From Linderina pennispora (Eukaryota > Kickxellomycota > Kickxellomycetes > Kickxellales > Kickxellaceae): 64,000 nucleotides of DNA. Each line of letters begins with the position of its first letter. Position 1 is the first letter of the stretch. The position numbers and the translations under genes are program-made. The stretch covers positions 930,001 to 994,000 of the forward strand of contig NW_024468249.1 in assembly GCF_002104995.1 (NCBI RefSeq), written 5' to 3'. Under the pieces are notes generated by a model. It saw only the letters and a list, made by a program, of their open reading frames with translations, was not told where the DNA came from and did no database searches. This document shows, one piece after another, positions 1 through 11,240 of the stretch.

Positions 1-410
1 GCGTCCTCCTTTTGTCACAGACACGGCAGAAATGCGCATGGTGTAAATGTCCAAATAAGAACATGGCGATGCCCTTCTATGCAGTAGTTCTGTACGGAAT
101 AGGCCCACTCCTCTCACCGTTTTTCTTGTTTTCTGGGAATCGGCAAAGGAGAAATCCGCGCCTATTCCCAACAATTGATGTTTGATTTTAACCAGCCAAA
201 AATATTTCGTGGCACGGGTATTTAAAAAAAAAAAAAAAAACCTGTATCCTAATGGAATTGCTAGTTTTCGAGAATGGGTTCAAGGCAGACCCCGCTTAGG
301 AAGGCTGTTTGGAGATACGTTTAAATGACTAGCCGGCCCGCGGTCTGTGGAGGAAATTTTTATTGTTCTTCAATATTCTTTTACAGCGTCAACAACTCAT
401 TTTCTAAATA
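1..410. other. Upstream region of first small gene
   Basis: No gene can be supported here. It holds an A17 run at 224-240. A short frame from 64 encodes a hydrophobic stretch (MAMPFYAVVLYG...) that could be a signal-peptide exon for the gene starting at 411, but no good donor site links them. Confidence 0.4.
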
Positions 411-743
411 ATGTCAGGCTGTGCTCAAGGTGCACTGGTGGCTAATGGCGGCAACTCGTACTGGATCGCCTACAATGGCACTGTGCAGCAGGTGTGGAAA
501 AACATCGACACATCTTTAGTCAACTGCACAACAGACAAGGATACTCTCAGCTGCTGCTACTCTAACGAGTGCAAGAATTTTGTTTGCCCTGGAGATGAGG
601 CCAGCAGCAGCGACTACAGTCTTCTGAGCGCTGCTATGCAGCAGGCAGCTAATGTCCAGAATACCGCAAGCTCTGCGGGCAAGATACGTGTAGGTGCTGC
701 GCTTCTCCTCACGCTGACCCTCCTGCCATTCGCTCTCGCCTAG
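411..743 (+). CDS. Small cysteine-rich, probably GPI-anchored surface protein (paralogue of 58654-59073)
   Basis: Unknown function. The 110-aa frame has a compact cysteine core: NCTT, five residues, SCCYxNxC, four residues, CPG. It ends in a hydrophobic tail (LLLTLTLLPFALA), as in GPI-anchored proteins. The same core, spacing and tail occur in the protein at 58654-59073, which also has an N-terminal signal-like segment. The two align from a shared Met-(Ser/Val)-(Gly/Ser)-Cys-x-Gln-Gly start. This copy has no signal peptide: an in-frame TAA lies at 405-407. A branch-like ctaaat (404-409) followed by CAG (415-417) could be an intron end, so the true N-terminus may come from an unidentified upstream exon. 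Otherwise the gene is 5'-truncated. The span is real coding sequence in my view; the start is uncertain. Confidence 0.6.
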   Translation: MSGCAQGALVANGGNSYWIAYNGTVQQVWKNIDTSLVNCTTDKDTLSCCYSNECKNFVCPGDEASSSDYSLLSAAMQQAANVQNTASSAGKIRVGAALLLTLTLLPFALA

Positions 744-1112
744 CTACACTGCGAGCGGCGAGCTGCTTTCTCCGGGCAGGGTTTAATAGCTATTTATTCC
801 TGATACTACTTTGCACAATAATTCCGACACTATAATATCGCTCAAGACTGCAAGCCAATCGAGCAAGGTCACAGAGGCAGTAGCTGATACGATATAGGCA
901 GGGGTTGTAGTGTGCTTTGGCAAGAGGTTGGTCCTTATCATATGTCCATCACTAAGCACCCCATTGATCGTGGACTCTGTCATGCCGTGCTAGGCACCAA
1001 GCAACATGCTGTTGCTTCGCTTTGTGCTCGCAGAACTGAGGATATGCAGGACCATACGCGATGGATACTGGAGGCGTACTGCAAGTAGCATTCATCCATA
1101 GATATCAAGATT
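744..1112. other. Convergent intergenic region
   Basis: Lies between the 3' ends of the small Cys-rich gene and the ITFG2-like gene. Nothing beyond presumed 3' UTRs is visible. Confidence 0.5.
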
Positions 1113-4100
1113 TTACGGGAGATATAGACAGCTGCGAACCCAGTTTGCCAAGCCGGGGATTGTGGCCAAGTTGACTCTCTTGTCGACAGACTCGGGATCA
1201 ATCCCGAGCTCGTCGCAGAAAATGTCCTTGACTGCAAGGAGCTCCGGGGTAGCCAGCTCCATCAGCGAGCACGAGCCAACATCGTACAGGTCGACAGACT
1301 CGATATCCGCCCAGATTGGACACATGTACGGCCCAGGCAAAAACGATGTGTGGAAGCGGCCAGTGACATTGGCATTGATTTGGCCTATGCTGCGTCCCTG
1401 CGTGCTCACCTCGCTTGGTGCGTGGTTGGTGTCAAATGTGCGCAGGTCCTCCAGGTGCATCTCGAAGTTGGCCACCGACTTTTCTTTTGGCGCATCGCTC
1501 GTGTTTGAAGGCTCGCTGTCCTGCTTCCTGCATACAGAGCTCATCTTGCGCCATGTCTTGGACGAGTACGGATACTGGTGCTCATTGCTGGACACAAGCT
1601 TCTTGTACCAATCATCACCGGGAAGCGGCATCCATGGATCCAAGTTGATGCGGCGATACGCAAGGTCGACAATCGAAAATGGCTTGTCGTAGTTGTACTT
1701 CTGGTTACTCTTTTGCATCTCCTCGCGCTTCTCATCGGTCAGCTGCAGGTTTGGAATCTCCTCGCGGAACCATGTCGCACCATAGACATCGTCCATTTCG
1801 GCGATTTCGTCCAGATGGTAGTAAACCCAGATCCGATCCTTGTAGTCAACGTAGAAAAGACATGGGACATTGGGTCCGCCCGTCGCTGGCGCATATGTAT
1901 CAGACACAAATGCTGCCACTGTGTCCTGGAATTTGAACTGGATGACGCTGGCATTGGCACGCAAGCGCGAGATAAGGCCACTGATATCGGTGAACTGGCT
2001 CAATTGGCCGTACATACTGGCCATGGCACAGCTCTGTATGTCGCTATGGCTCCCGTCATTATCAGACCCAGTTCCTGCTGATCGTGCCGCATCTCTGCTG
2101 CGATTCCAGCGCTGCATGAACAGCTGCAAGTAATGAGCAACATCGAGGAGCGTCCCTGTATCGACAAAGTATGTGGTACCACGCCATGTGCTCACGACCA
2201 AACTGTCAGCAACACGAAGACTACGGCGGTAATCGTTGCGGTTCTCGCCATACCAGCCAGTTAAAGCAGCAGTCAGATCAGTGCTGACAGGTTTGGGGAG
2301 TCCGCCGGTCACAAGCTGGAGGAATGCCGCATTCATATCCTGTGTCTGGATTGCACCCATGCCTAATGTGTCAAAGTTGTGAGCTGCAGCCGGATGTGGG
2401 CCCTCGTCGCGTACGGTCCGGGCCCCTCCTGGCCTATTTTCGAGGGTAAGGGGCTTCTTGTTGATATCAGCAAACCTCCGGTTGTTTGGAGATATTGGTG
2501 CACCACTTCTCGAGCCGTGGCCGTCCTCATCGTCGGTGATCGGCTGTGACGAAGGCGGTGCGTCTCCAGCTGCCGGATCGACAGCTGCCGTCTGCAGACC
2601 ACTTCCAGTTGCCAGGTCACGAAGGTGATGGCCGAGGCTACGCATAGCACGGCCAACACGGTTGTACCTGGCTGCCTTTTGTGCTCTAGATGTGCTTTCT
2701 TGCGCTTGTCTGAGCTGTTTCGCCTGCTTCTTGACCCGCGGTAATCCATCTTGGCCCCTTCCTCTCACTGGTGGATTATCCATAAGCTGGCTCCGCGAGC
2801 TGTTGATTCTGCGCTTGATGCGCCTGCGGCGGCGCGCCTCGACCTGGTCAACTGCATAGAGGCGGTCCTCGACATAGATCGAATGGCATACGGCGTGGTA
2901 CAGGTCGCGACGAGACAGACCAACACGGCGGTAGATGCGCTTGGCTGGGGTACTTGCCAATAACTCGTCGCCAGCCTCCAAGTCAAAGTCGACATTGGCA
3001 ATGCGAGCCATAGTCTCCAGCGGCGACGGGTTACACACTTCCTCGTGCATCTTGATCTTCCAGATGCCCAGAACCGGGTCCCGCGAGTTGAGGCAGAGGA
3101 AGTGGTTAGTCTTGCGCCTGGGGTCGTAGCAGTTAATGATGCCGTCCATGGTCACCAGCGCAACGAGCTGGTTGGATTCTTGCTCGTCGACATCGTCAGT
3201 TTCTGGATTGGCAGGCATCTTATCGCCGGTAATAGAGCCGAGGATAGCGCGCTTACGCTTTCCAGTCGACACACCGCCGACCATGAACGTTGCCACGTCG
3301 GCTTCCATCGGCTGGGGCGCATCCTCTACTTCCTCTTCCTTCTCTCCACCCATGGCCAGTTGGTGCGCGCTTGTGCCGGTGCCCAGCGACGAATGTGAGC
3401 GGACAGATTGCGGTTCGGTGTGCTGCCAGTAGCTTCGACCGGACTCATCCCCAAACGGACTCGTGTACAGGTCCTTTACGGGCGTGGAAAGGGGGTCTGA
3501 GGGCAAGGCGCCAGGGGGTACCTTGCGACCACTGCTGCCGGTAGCCGCAACTGTACCACGAGCACCAACATCTGACTTGCTAGTGTCATGCTCTGGTGCG
3601 CAGCCTCTCTCAGCTTCATCTGCGTCGTCCTGGTCCCGAATGGTGCTGAGTATGCTGCTTTCCTTGTAGCTAGCCGACCACCCAGCGAACGATGGGCTGT
3701 ATCGAGAAATATGCTGCCCCTTCTGCGGAGATGCTGAGGCGACAGTCGGGATCGACGAGCTACCGCGCCTACCCTTTGCACCCTGGCGGGCCACTTCCAA
3801 CCGATACTTTGCCGAGCGGTCTGTGCCGCTCACCAGCGACTGACCCGCTGCCATGTTCGACGGGGTAGAAGGCACGATAGGAAGGTTGTCGCGTAGCACC
3901 ACACCTGACGCCGTGTTCGATCCAAACCCCATGCTGTAGCCGCGCGACGCAGTGTACGCAGAGTTGAGCGTGTGCATTCCCGAGGAAAGGCTGCTGTCAT
4001 CTCCGCGGTAGTGAACGCTCGAGCTGCCGCTGTTACGCTGGCGATTTGTCGGATTGCCAATGTAGCCGCGCAAACCAGCTGCTCCCAAGGTCACCATCCG

Positions 4101-7100
4101 GCTATATGCGTTGGTCCCAACTGGCGTCGCGCTGCCGCTGGTTGCAGCTCCACGGAGATAGAGAGAATTGAGACCGACACTGCCGCCAGAGGAGTTGCGA
4201 TAGCCGTCGTTGCTGCCGCGGTACATGCCGCGGGCTGGGCGGATCCCAGAAGCAGAGGGCGCTCCACCACTCATTGATTGAACCGAGTTGAAATATGACT
4301 GCGCGCCACCGCTGACCTGCGACCGACGCGACCCTGGCTGGCCACTAAGCATACTGCCGACGCTGCCCACATCGTGGGGCACGCGGTGGGCGATGTTGAC
4401 ACTGACGAAGCTGCCGGTATCACTCGGTGTTGGCGGGACGCTCGAGTCGTCGCCTGCAGGATGTGCCGGAATAGGGGTGGTCTTATCGGCAAGCGATGGG
4501 TGGCTGCGCTGAGACTTTAGCACCGGACCATCGCCCGAAGCATGGGCTATGCTGCGGTCGATCGGGTTACCGGTGGAGTTATACGAGGCGATTGGAATGT
4601 TCGTCGGCCACACAATGCTGTTGCTATGCCAGCTAGACGATCTGCCAAAGTATGAGCTTGAAAGAGTTGAAATGTCAACGCCAGCATACTGCTGCATGTA
4701 GAGGTCTGCTGCCGCAGACATTTGCAGTCCGCGAAGCGAGTCACTGGTGTCGATATTCATCATGTGGGTCACGTTGCCACCAGTATCCGACGGCCTTGGG
4801 ACCGGTGGCGGTTCTACCGTCGACAGCAGTCGGCCTCGAACCATATCAATTGGCACAAACCGTCCGCCGGGCTTACTCAGGATCAGGAATGCCTGCTCCG
4901 CTTCCTCACCAGACCTGGCAAGCTCCGCATCTTCGCCTGCCTTTGGTTCGGATGTGGATTTATGCGGCGAGCCAGGGATGTCAGTCTCTGGCCCTTGCTG
5001 GCCAGCACCTCCATTGGAGCTACAGGTCGTGTCTTCGTTTTGACGCTCCTTGTGAATCGCACTCATGCCAACTGGCTTAGGCAGGTTGACACCGACATGG
5101 CTAACCGGTGCAACTGCTGATAGGTCCATGGGCGCCGCAAGAGGGACCGATGCATCCAGAGATATCTGGGTAGAGGGCCTTTTCATGCCCATGTCACCCG
5201 TGCCAGGGTTGTTGCCATAGTCCGATTCAGAAGACGTGCTTCCTTCGCTGTCACTGCTCGAAAACGAACAGCTGCACGATGAGCAGCTACACTCCGACTC
5301 AGAATCCGAACCAAACCCGCTGTTTCGTTGCGCAGTGCCCTCGCCAAAGGCACCCACAGGCGCTGTGACTAGCGATATGTTGCCAGGAATGTTGTCGAGG
5401 AACCATGTTGCGATTTTATCCGCCTTGGTTGCCGACCAGTCAACAACGGTGCGGCTTGGCGGTAACTGCAGATTGACATCGCGCTCCAGCATATCTGCAA
5501 TAGACACTGCAAAGTTGCCTTCGCCACGGGAGCCAGGCATCCCATCGATGCTGCGGGTCTCAACCTTTGGCGTAAGACTCTTTGTCGACGACCGCATGCT
5601 GAGCTCAGCAAGCTTCTCTGACACGTGCGACAAGATGCTTGTATCATCACCACCGGCGCCAATATAGCCGGGCACCGAGGGGTGCGAGGGTCCAAGCTTT
5701 GAGAAGCTGCCGCGAGCATTGACAGCGACCTCGAGCGGTTCAGCAGCAAGCCCTGCATTTATGTTGCTGTGGATGCTGCCTTCGCGCACGCTTATATTGC
5801 TGCTGACACTCTCACGGCGCCCGCTGCCTCCCTCTGTCTCAGATAGACCCTTGGAGTCACTACCACTCTCCGCAGCATGCGTGGACCCAGCAAGTGGCAA
5901 CCGCAGCCGCATCACGCTGCCAGTCAAGCTGCCCTGGCGGCTATGCCCTCGACTGCCTGGGCCTAGTGGTCGCGAGATGCTGGCGCGCCGGCTATGTGTG
6001 CGGCTACTCCCTGGTCCGCCAGTGCGGCGGCGAGATGAATACCAATCTGGGAAGTTCTCCGTGGCAGACAACGAATCTGCCGTAGGATCTGCTGGCTTTA
6101 TCGATGCCTTACCTAAAGCAGGCACGGCATCAGGGCCTGGAGCGAGCTCGGCAAACGGCTTGACTGGCCGTGTCTTTGAGACGCTGGACCGTCTACTGAC
6201 AGGCGCACTGGGCGAGCATCCAATGCTATCCTCTACCAAGCACTGTGCCTTTTGATCTGGCTCACTCGATCTGCGCTCCGGTATCTCTTCCTCGACCACG
6301 CCCAATGCTCCAATGGTGTGGCTGAGCCGCCGGCTGCCTTTTGGTACCTGTGGCGAATTGTCAGCCGTGTTAGTTGAAGTGCTGCGTTGCTGGGTCAAGA
6401 GCGTCTTTGCATCGGTGTCGTTTTTCGGGTCATGGAGTTTTGCAGCAACCTGCACTAAATCCAGCTGCTCCTCATTTCCACCGCTGGGCATACGCGAATG
6501 CGCCTGAGTAGAGTGTCCACTGTTCTCAGCGGTCTGAGCCCGCGAGTGGTTGAGGCTGGGCGGCGCCGTTTGGTTGTGCACAAAAGCACTCCGGCGAGGT
6601 CCTTCCCAGCCAGCAAGGATGCCACCAAAACTTTCGCGCATGCGGCTAGTCAGCGAGGTTCTGCGTCCGGTACTCCCACGCCGCTTGGCTGGCGAGCTGG
6701 CAAACGGCGGGGCGGCAGTCAGCACCGATGGAATGGTTGGCTGCAGGGACGGGGGCGGTGCGGGAGGCAGGTTCAGCAGATGTGGGCTTCTGGCGTTTGT
6801 CGGCATAGCAATGCTGCTGGTAGTGCCTGCGCTTTGTGCTGAGTCAGCAAATGCAATGCGCGGGGTCTGTGCTGCTGATGCTGACTGTAGGTCAGTGGTG
6901 CCGCCTGAAAACGACCCGCCAGAAGTTGAAACACCCTGCGACCGGCGATCGCTGGGGGTGGCCGACAGGTCGATCGTCTTCAACAGTTTGTTGACTAGCT
7001 TGATATCGGAGCAATGGTTGGCAGGCTGCTCTTCGTGCGGGAATGCCGACGCTGGTGCACTGACAAAATCAGCTCTTTGGCCCACCTCGTTGGCTGCGTC

Positions 7101-9124
7101 GCTGTCCTTGCGGTCGTAGAAGTCTGTATCTGACGCAACCGGTGAGCGCGGCGCAGACATGACCAGGTAGGGAGACCCAGCACCAGTCATGTTGACGCTG
7201 GGCAAAGTAGTCGGGATGCCGCTGAACATGCCAAGCGAGGCGAACGTGGGTTTGACCGACTGCTTGGTTGGCGCTAGGATCCGGAAGATGTACACAAACC
7301 CGTCGGTGGCTGTCAACACCAGCTCGTTCAGGCCGTTATTGTCTATGTCCTTTACCATGGCGTGCTCAACGTTGGTGGGGATCTCAAACGTCATGTCTGG
7401 GTGGTCGAGCACAAATGGGAACCAGTCGCCGCTCTTCTTGCCGACATTGGCGCCCCATATCTTCTCAATGTCCTGGACCTCCTCGTGAGTGAGAAGCGAG
7501 ACATGGGTGCCGTCGGGATTTACATCTGCCATCTCGTTCTCAGAGTCGCTGTCGAGAAAGTCGTAGCCGATGCTCATTGCGTCGATTGGGGCATCAGACA
7601 GCGTGTTGTGCGCTCCAAGGCTGCCTTCTTCGCCTGTGTTGTCCATGTGGTGAGTACGACCTGGAGAGAGTACTGGAGCGCCGTTGCCTTTTTCATCTCC
7701 GTACGGGTGACCATCGTCAACAAGCACCTTCAGTCCATTCATATTGGCTGGATCGTGCCGGCTGAACATTGTCAGGGGTGGGTCGGCTTGTGACGACACA
7801 TTGCTCGTGGCCAGGACATCGGCATTGCCACTGTCGCCAGGTAGTAGCCCGGCATCTCTGATGCCTGCATGCAGTGCGTTGGACGTATGTGTGCTGAGAA
7901 AGCTCTGCTTGCCCATCAGATGTGCGTCAGCCGATTCCGGGCCCCAAGACATTGCTGGCTCGACTGCAGCCGTATTCGCCATGGTGTTCAGAACTGCAGT
8001 GCTTGCTGTTGCCCGTGGCAGGGCTGACTTTGATGTCGCAAATGGCGACATGGCGTGAGCCTTATCCAGGCCCGTACATGGTGTGTCCAGACTCGCCTGC
8101 TGCGACTGCTCGCCGTGAATTGAGTCACGCGCATACGATGCTGGCCTCATGGCATGCATGGCTTCGGCCACTCCATTGCAATCGCCAGCCTTTTCCAGAT
8201 TGCCAGTACACTCCATGCCGTGGACTTGGTCCGACGGGCGCTCTGGCCGCTGCGGACCGTGTGTGCTGTTACGGAAGAATCGGTCCTGCGAAAACCTTCG
8301 GAAATGCCTGCGCTGCCTATTGCGCCGGGCCAGGTCCGGATGCAGGCGGCGTTTGAATGGATAATCGAAAATATGGCACTTTCCTTCCCCATTAATGACC
8401 ACAATCGAGTTATGCCCAGCATTTGAGATGTCGGCCACCAGCACCGACGTGATGGTCCCAAGCTTTTGTGCCAGGATCCACGGCTTGCGTCCATCGCGCT
8501 CAATCTCCAATGCGTCCTCCCATTTGACATGTCCGGTTAGCTTCGGGTCGTTTCGCCGGCCAAACGGCTTTCGGTCGCCCTCATCCTCGCTGGTCTCATT
8601 GGAGCTGTCAGCGTGCGATGCGTGCTCACTGGGCTCAAACATTTGCAGAATATTGTCAAACGAAAACGACTCACGACGCGAAGACATGCTCGGTAGCAAG
8701 CTAGGGTCAGTACTTTGGCGGCGCAGACTCATTGCATCGATTACGGACGCTGCACCACTAATGCTATCAGATGGGATCTCACCGCGCACAACAGCTTCCC
8801 AGCAGTCAAACTCGGGTTCGATTTGATCCTCTGAGGACCGCCATGACCCGCAGCCTCCACGTCCACGGAAAATCGCCAGCTCCCCCTGTACACTTCCAAC
8901 TACAAACTCCTTGCACTACAAAGCAATCCTTGCAAGTGGTAAGCTCATGCAAAGGCAAAGGCAAAGGCAAAGGCCAAGGCAAAGAAGAGCTACCCATGAT
9001 ATGTATTAGTTTTTTGTCAGCTACTTACACCGTCGTTGTCGACGTCTCCAGTTGTTAATGCGCCCGGCAAGACTGTGCCGCGGAATGCCCACTGCAAGCG
9101 CGATGACAGTGAAATTGTTCTCAT
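1113..9124 (-). CDS. ITFG2: ITFG2-like (KICSTOR subunit) giant protein with a large disordered insertion
   Basis: Two exons, 9124-9029 and 8915-1113 (2,632 aa), joined across a 113-nt intron with GTAAGT donor. The exon junction falls inside an FG-GAP motif: GDVDNDG then CKEFVVGSVQGEL, as in animal ITFG2. Beta-propeller blades are visible near residues 10-50, 160-220, about 555 (DIDNNGLNELV), about 1955 (VALVTMDGIINCYDP), about 2275 and about 2385 (PCLFYVDYKDRIWVYYHLD). The last ~30 residues (ELGIDPESVDKRVN) match the ITFG2 C-terminus. Animal ITFG2 is about 450 aa; here residues ~590-1950 are a Ser/Pro/Gly-rich, low-complexity, probably disordered insertion including a Cys/Ser run (CSCSSCSCS) near 5260-5300. 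ITFG2 in animals is part of KICSTOR, which tethers GATOR1 to lysosomes for amino-acid control of TORC1; the role here is inferred. The frame is uninterrupted for 7.8 kb. The ATG at 9122-9124 gives an N-terminus that aligns with the family. Confidence 0.85.
8916..9028 (-). other. Intron of the ITFG2-like gene
   Basis: Phase-0 GT-AG intron: donor GTAAGT at 9028, acceptor TTTGTAG ending at 8916. Removing it restores the conserved FG-GAP motif DVDNDG/CKEFVVG. Confidence 0.85.
8951..8986 (+). repeat. Hexanucleotide tandem repeat (aaaggc)n inside an intron
   Basis: Four perfect aaaggc units followed by two degenerate ones (caaggc, aaagaa), entirely inside the ITFG2-like intron. Confidence 0.9.
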
Positions 9125-9808
9125 TGCATGTAGACGGTACCAGAGTTCCAAAAAAAAAAAAAAAAAAGTGTGTGAATTGCGCTGAGAAGCGAGAGGTTGA
9201 CGTTGCAAAACCAGCCTGAGCTTGTAGCAATCACTGAAAATCAGCTCGCAGGAGCGAGCCGATTTGACCGACTCAACCAACTCGCTTGCATCTGAGAAGC
9301 GCATTGTCAGCAGTTTCGTTTAGTACTCCTGGTCTTTGAGGCCACGGGCGCTGCATTTTGACAACTCGGCGGGTACTAAGGAACTGGGCTGAGGCCACTC
9401 CATGTCTACTGTGATGTGAGAGCAACAGCAAGCCATGTTTAGGATCTTGAACTTGGAATGATTCTAGTGAACCACAGTGCCATTCTTGCTTGTATGGCCA
9501 ACGACACAACAGCGATGGTTTTGCCCTTTTCACAAAATCTACGCAACAGTCCATGTGTTCTTGCTCCCCTGGATTGAATATGAGAATACAGCGTGTAGTC
9601 AATTTGTGGTGGTGCCCAGAAGGGCAGATGATGTTGCTGTCAGCGCTACCACCTCAATGCCTTTTCCTCAAAATGAAACGGCCCAACCCTAAACCTTGCC
9701 CACAGCCAGGGGCCACCTGCGGTATAAAAGGATCGGCTTGTGCCGCGGTCTCTTTCTGGTTCTCACTCTTCTCCCAGCTCCGATATTCTTACTGTCGCTC
9801 TTAACACC
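9125..9808. promoter_or_regulatory. Divergent promoter region: poly(dA:dT) tract and TATA box
   Basis: Sits between the divergent ITFG2-like and DUF89 genes. An A18 run at 9150-9167 reads as T18 on the ITFG2 coding strand, 26-43 nt upstream of its ATG. A TATA box (tataaaag, 9723-9730) lies about 80 nt upstream of the DUF89 ATG. No other gene is seen. Confidence 0.6.
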
Positions 9809-11200
9809 ATGTCCACCGATCATTTCTCCGATTTTGCGCCCAACAAGACGCCGTTCAAGCCTCTTATTGCCTCGCGCGACGGGTTGAACTTCACCTACGA
9901 GTCATTGCACGACCGCGTGCCGCATATCCTCACGGACATCATCAATGGCTACTACACGGCTATCCAGGACTACGACGGTCCCAACAAGGAGCTGGCAGCC
10001 GCTGAGGGCAAGCAGATAACCAGCCAGCTGTCCAAGCTCAAGCACGAGATGGTCACTGACAAGCCATTGTCGCCTCTTGAGGACGACGGTCTCGGCGACA
10101 CGCAGGCATGGAACGACTGGCTGCAAAGGTTTTTCCCTGGAGGCACTTGGTACTCGACGCCGTTTCTGACGTGGGAGACGTACATGTACCGGCGCATCGC
10201 CGCAATCTTCAGAACGTCAAAGCACTGGAACACGTTTGATTTTTTCTTTGCCAAGAAGGAGGCAACGTTCAAGGCGTCCAAGGCTGCAGTTGCGAAGCTG
10301 TGCAAGCGCGTCGATGAGCTGACCAACGAGTGCCTGGCAGACATTAAAAACACAACCAAGCTGCATGTGACGTTCATTGAGCTGCTGCAGGCCAGCCTGT
10401 GGGGCAACCAGACGGATCTCAGCATGTTCCCCGATCTCGACTCTGCCCGGATCGAGGAGATGCAGGCGCGCATATCGTCGGGCGAGAACAACGCCAAGAT
10501 CGTTGCTAACGACGGCGAGAAGATATGGGAGATTGTCAGCACGCTCCAGGGCGGCCGCGTCGACATTGTCCTTGATAACTCTGGGTTCGAGCTCCTGCAG
10601 GACGTGCTTTTGGCGCACTGGCTGGTCAAGGTTGGCTATGCCAAGAATGTTGTGTTCCACCCGAAGCGGGTGCCCTGGTATGTCTCGGATGTTACCAACG
10701 AGGACTTCCACTGGCTGGTCGACTCGATGCGCAACCCGCATTTCGTCGACGGCGCCGATGTCTCCAGCGACGACAAGAAGGCGCTGCAGGCCATGGGCGA
10801 GCAGTGGTCAAAGTACCTGGCGGACGGTGTCTGGTCGCTGCAGGACGAGCTGTACTGGACAGGGCCATACGGGTACCGTTATCTGCCGACCGAGGGCAAG
10901 GCAGTGTGGGAGGATCTGACCAAGTCCGACATTGTCATGTTCAAGGGGGATCTCAACTACCGCAAGCTCATCTACGACCTCGAGTGGCCGCATGCGACGC
11001 CGTTTGTTGCGGCCATTGGGCCCATCGCCGATGCTCCGAATGCTCCAGCAATTGTCGCGCTGCGCACGTCAAAGTGCGACACAGTTGTCGGCGTTGCCAA
11101 TGAAAAGTCCACGAGCCTGGCTGCCACAGAGCCCGACTGGATGGTCTCTGGCAAGTACGGCATGATTCAGCTCAGCCCTGGCCGCTGGCAGAAGCACTGA
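9809..11200 (+). CDS. ARMT1-like damage-control phosphatase (DUF89, subfamily III)
   Basis: Single-exon, 463 aa, using the ATG at 9809; an in-frame start at 9740 only adds leader sequence. The protein matches human ARMT1 and yeast YMR027W: an N-terminal helical region (FTYESLHDRVPHILTDIING), the segment WYSTPFLTWETYMYRRI, and the metal-site motif DNSGFELLQDVLLAHWL near residues 255-275, where the Asp-Asn pair is the family signature. Family members are divalent-metal phosphatases acting on damaged phosphometabolites such as fructose-1-phosphate; a protein carboxyl-methyltransferase activity was proposed for the human protein. It is probably cytosolic. The frame is intact. A TATA box at 9723 supports the start. 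The 3' end converges on Arp4 with a 40-bp gap. Confidence 0.88.
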   Translation: MSTDHFSDFAPNKTPFKPLIASRDGLNFTYESLHDRVPHILTDIINGYYTAIQDYDGPNKELAAAEGKQITSQLSKLKHEMVTDKPLSPLEDDGLGDTQAWNDWLQRFFPGGTWYSTPFLTWETYMYRRIAAIFRTSKHWNTFDFFFAKKEATFKASKAAVAKLCKRVDELTNECLADIKNTTKLHVTFIELLQASLWGNQTDLSMFPDLDSARIEEMQARISSGENNAKIVANDGEKIWEIVSTLQGGRVDIVLDNSGFELLQDVLLAHWLVKVGYAKNVVFHPKRVPWYVSDVTNEDFHWLVDSMRNPHFVDGADVSSDDKKALQAMGEQWSKYLADGVWSLQDELYWTGPYGYRYLPTEGKAVWEDLTKSDIVMFKGDLNYRKLIYDLEWPHATPFVAAIGPIADAPNAPAIVALRTSKCDTVVGVANEKSTSLAATEPDWMVSGKYGMIQLSPGRWQKH

Positions 11201-11240
11201 GTAGAGTTGCAATTGATATGTTCTTAAGCGTAGAAGAAAT

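Noticed and set aside
5719-6255. Long plus-strand ORF opposite the ITFG2-like gene
   Set aside because: Antisense shadow of an intact 7.8-kb coding frame; Ser/Arg/Leu-rich composition as expected of the reverse frame.
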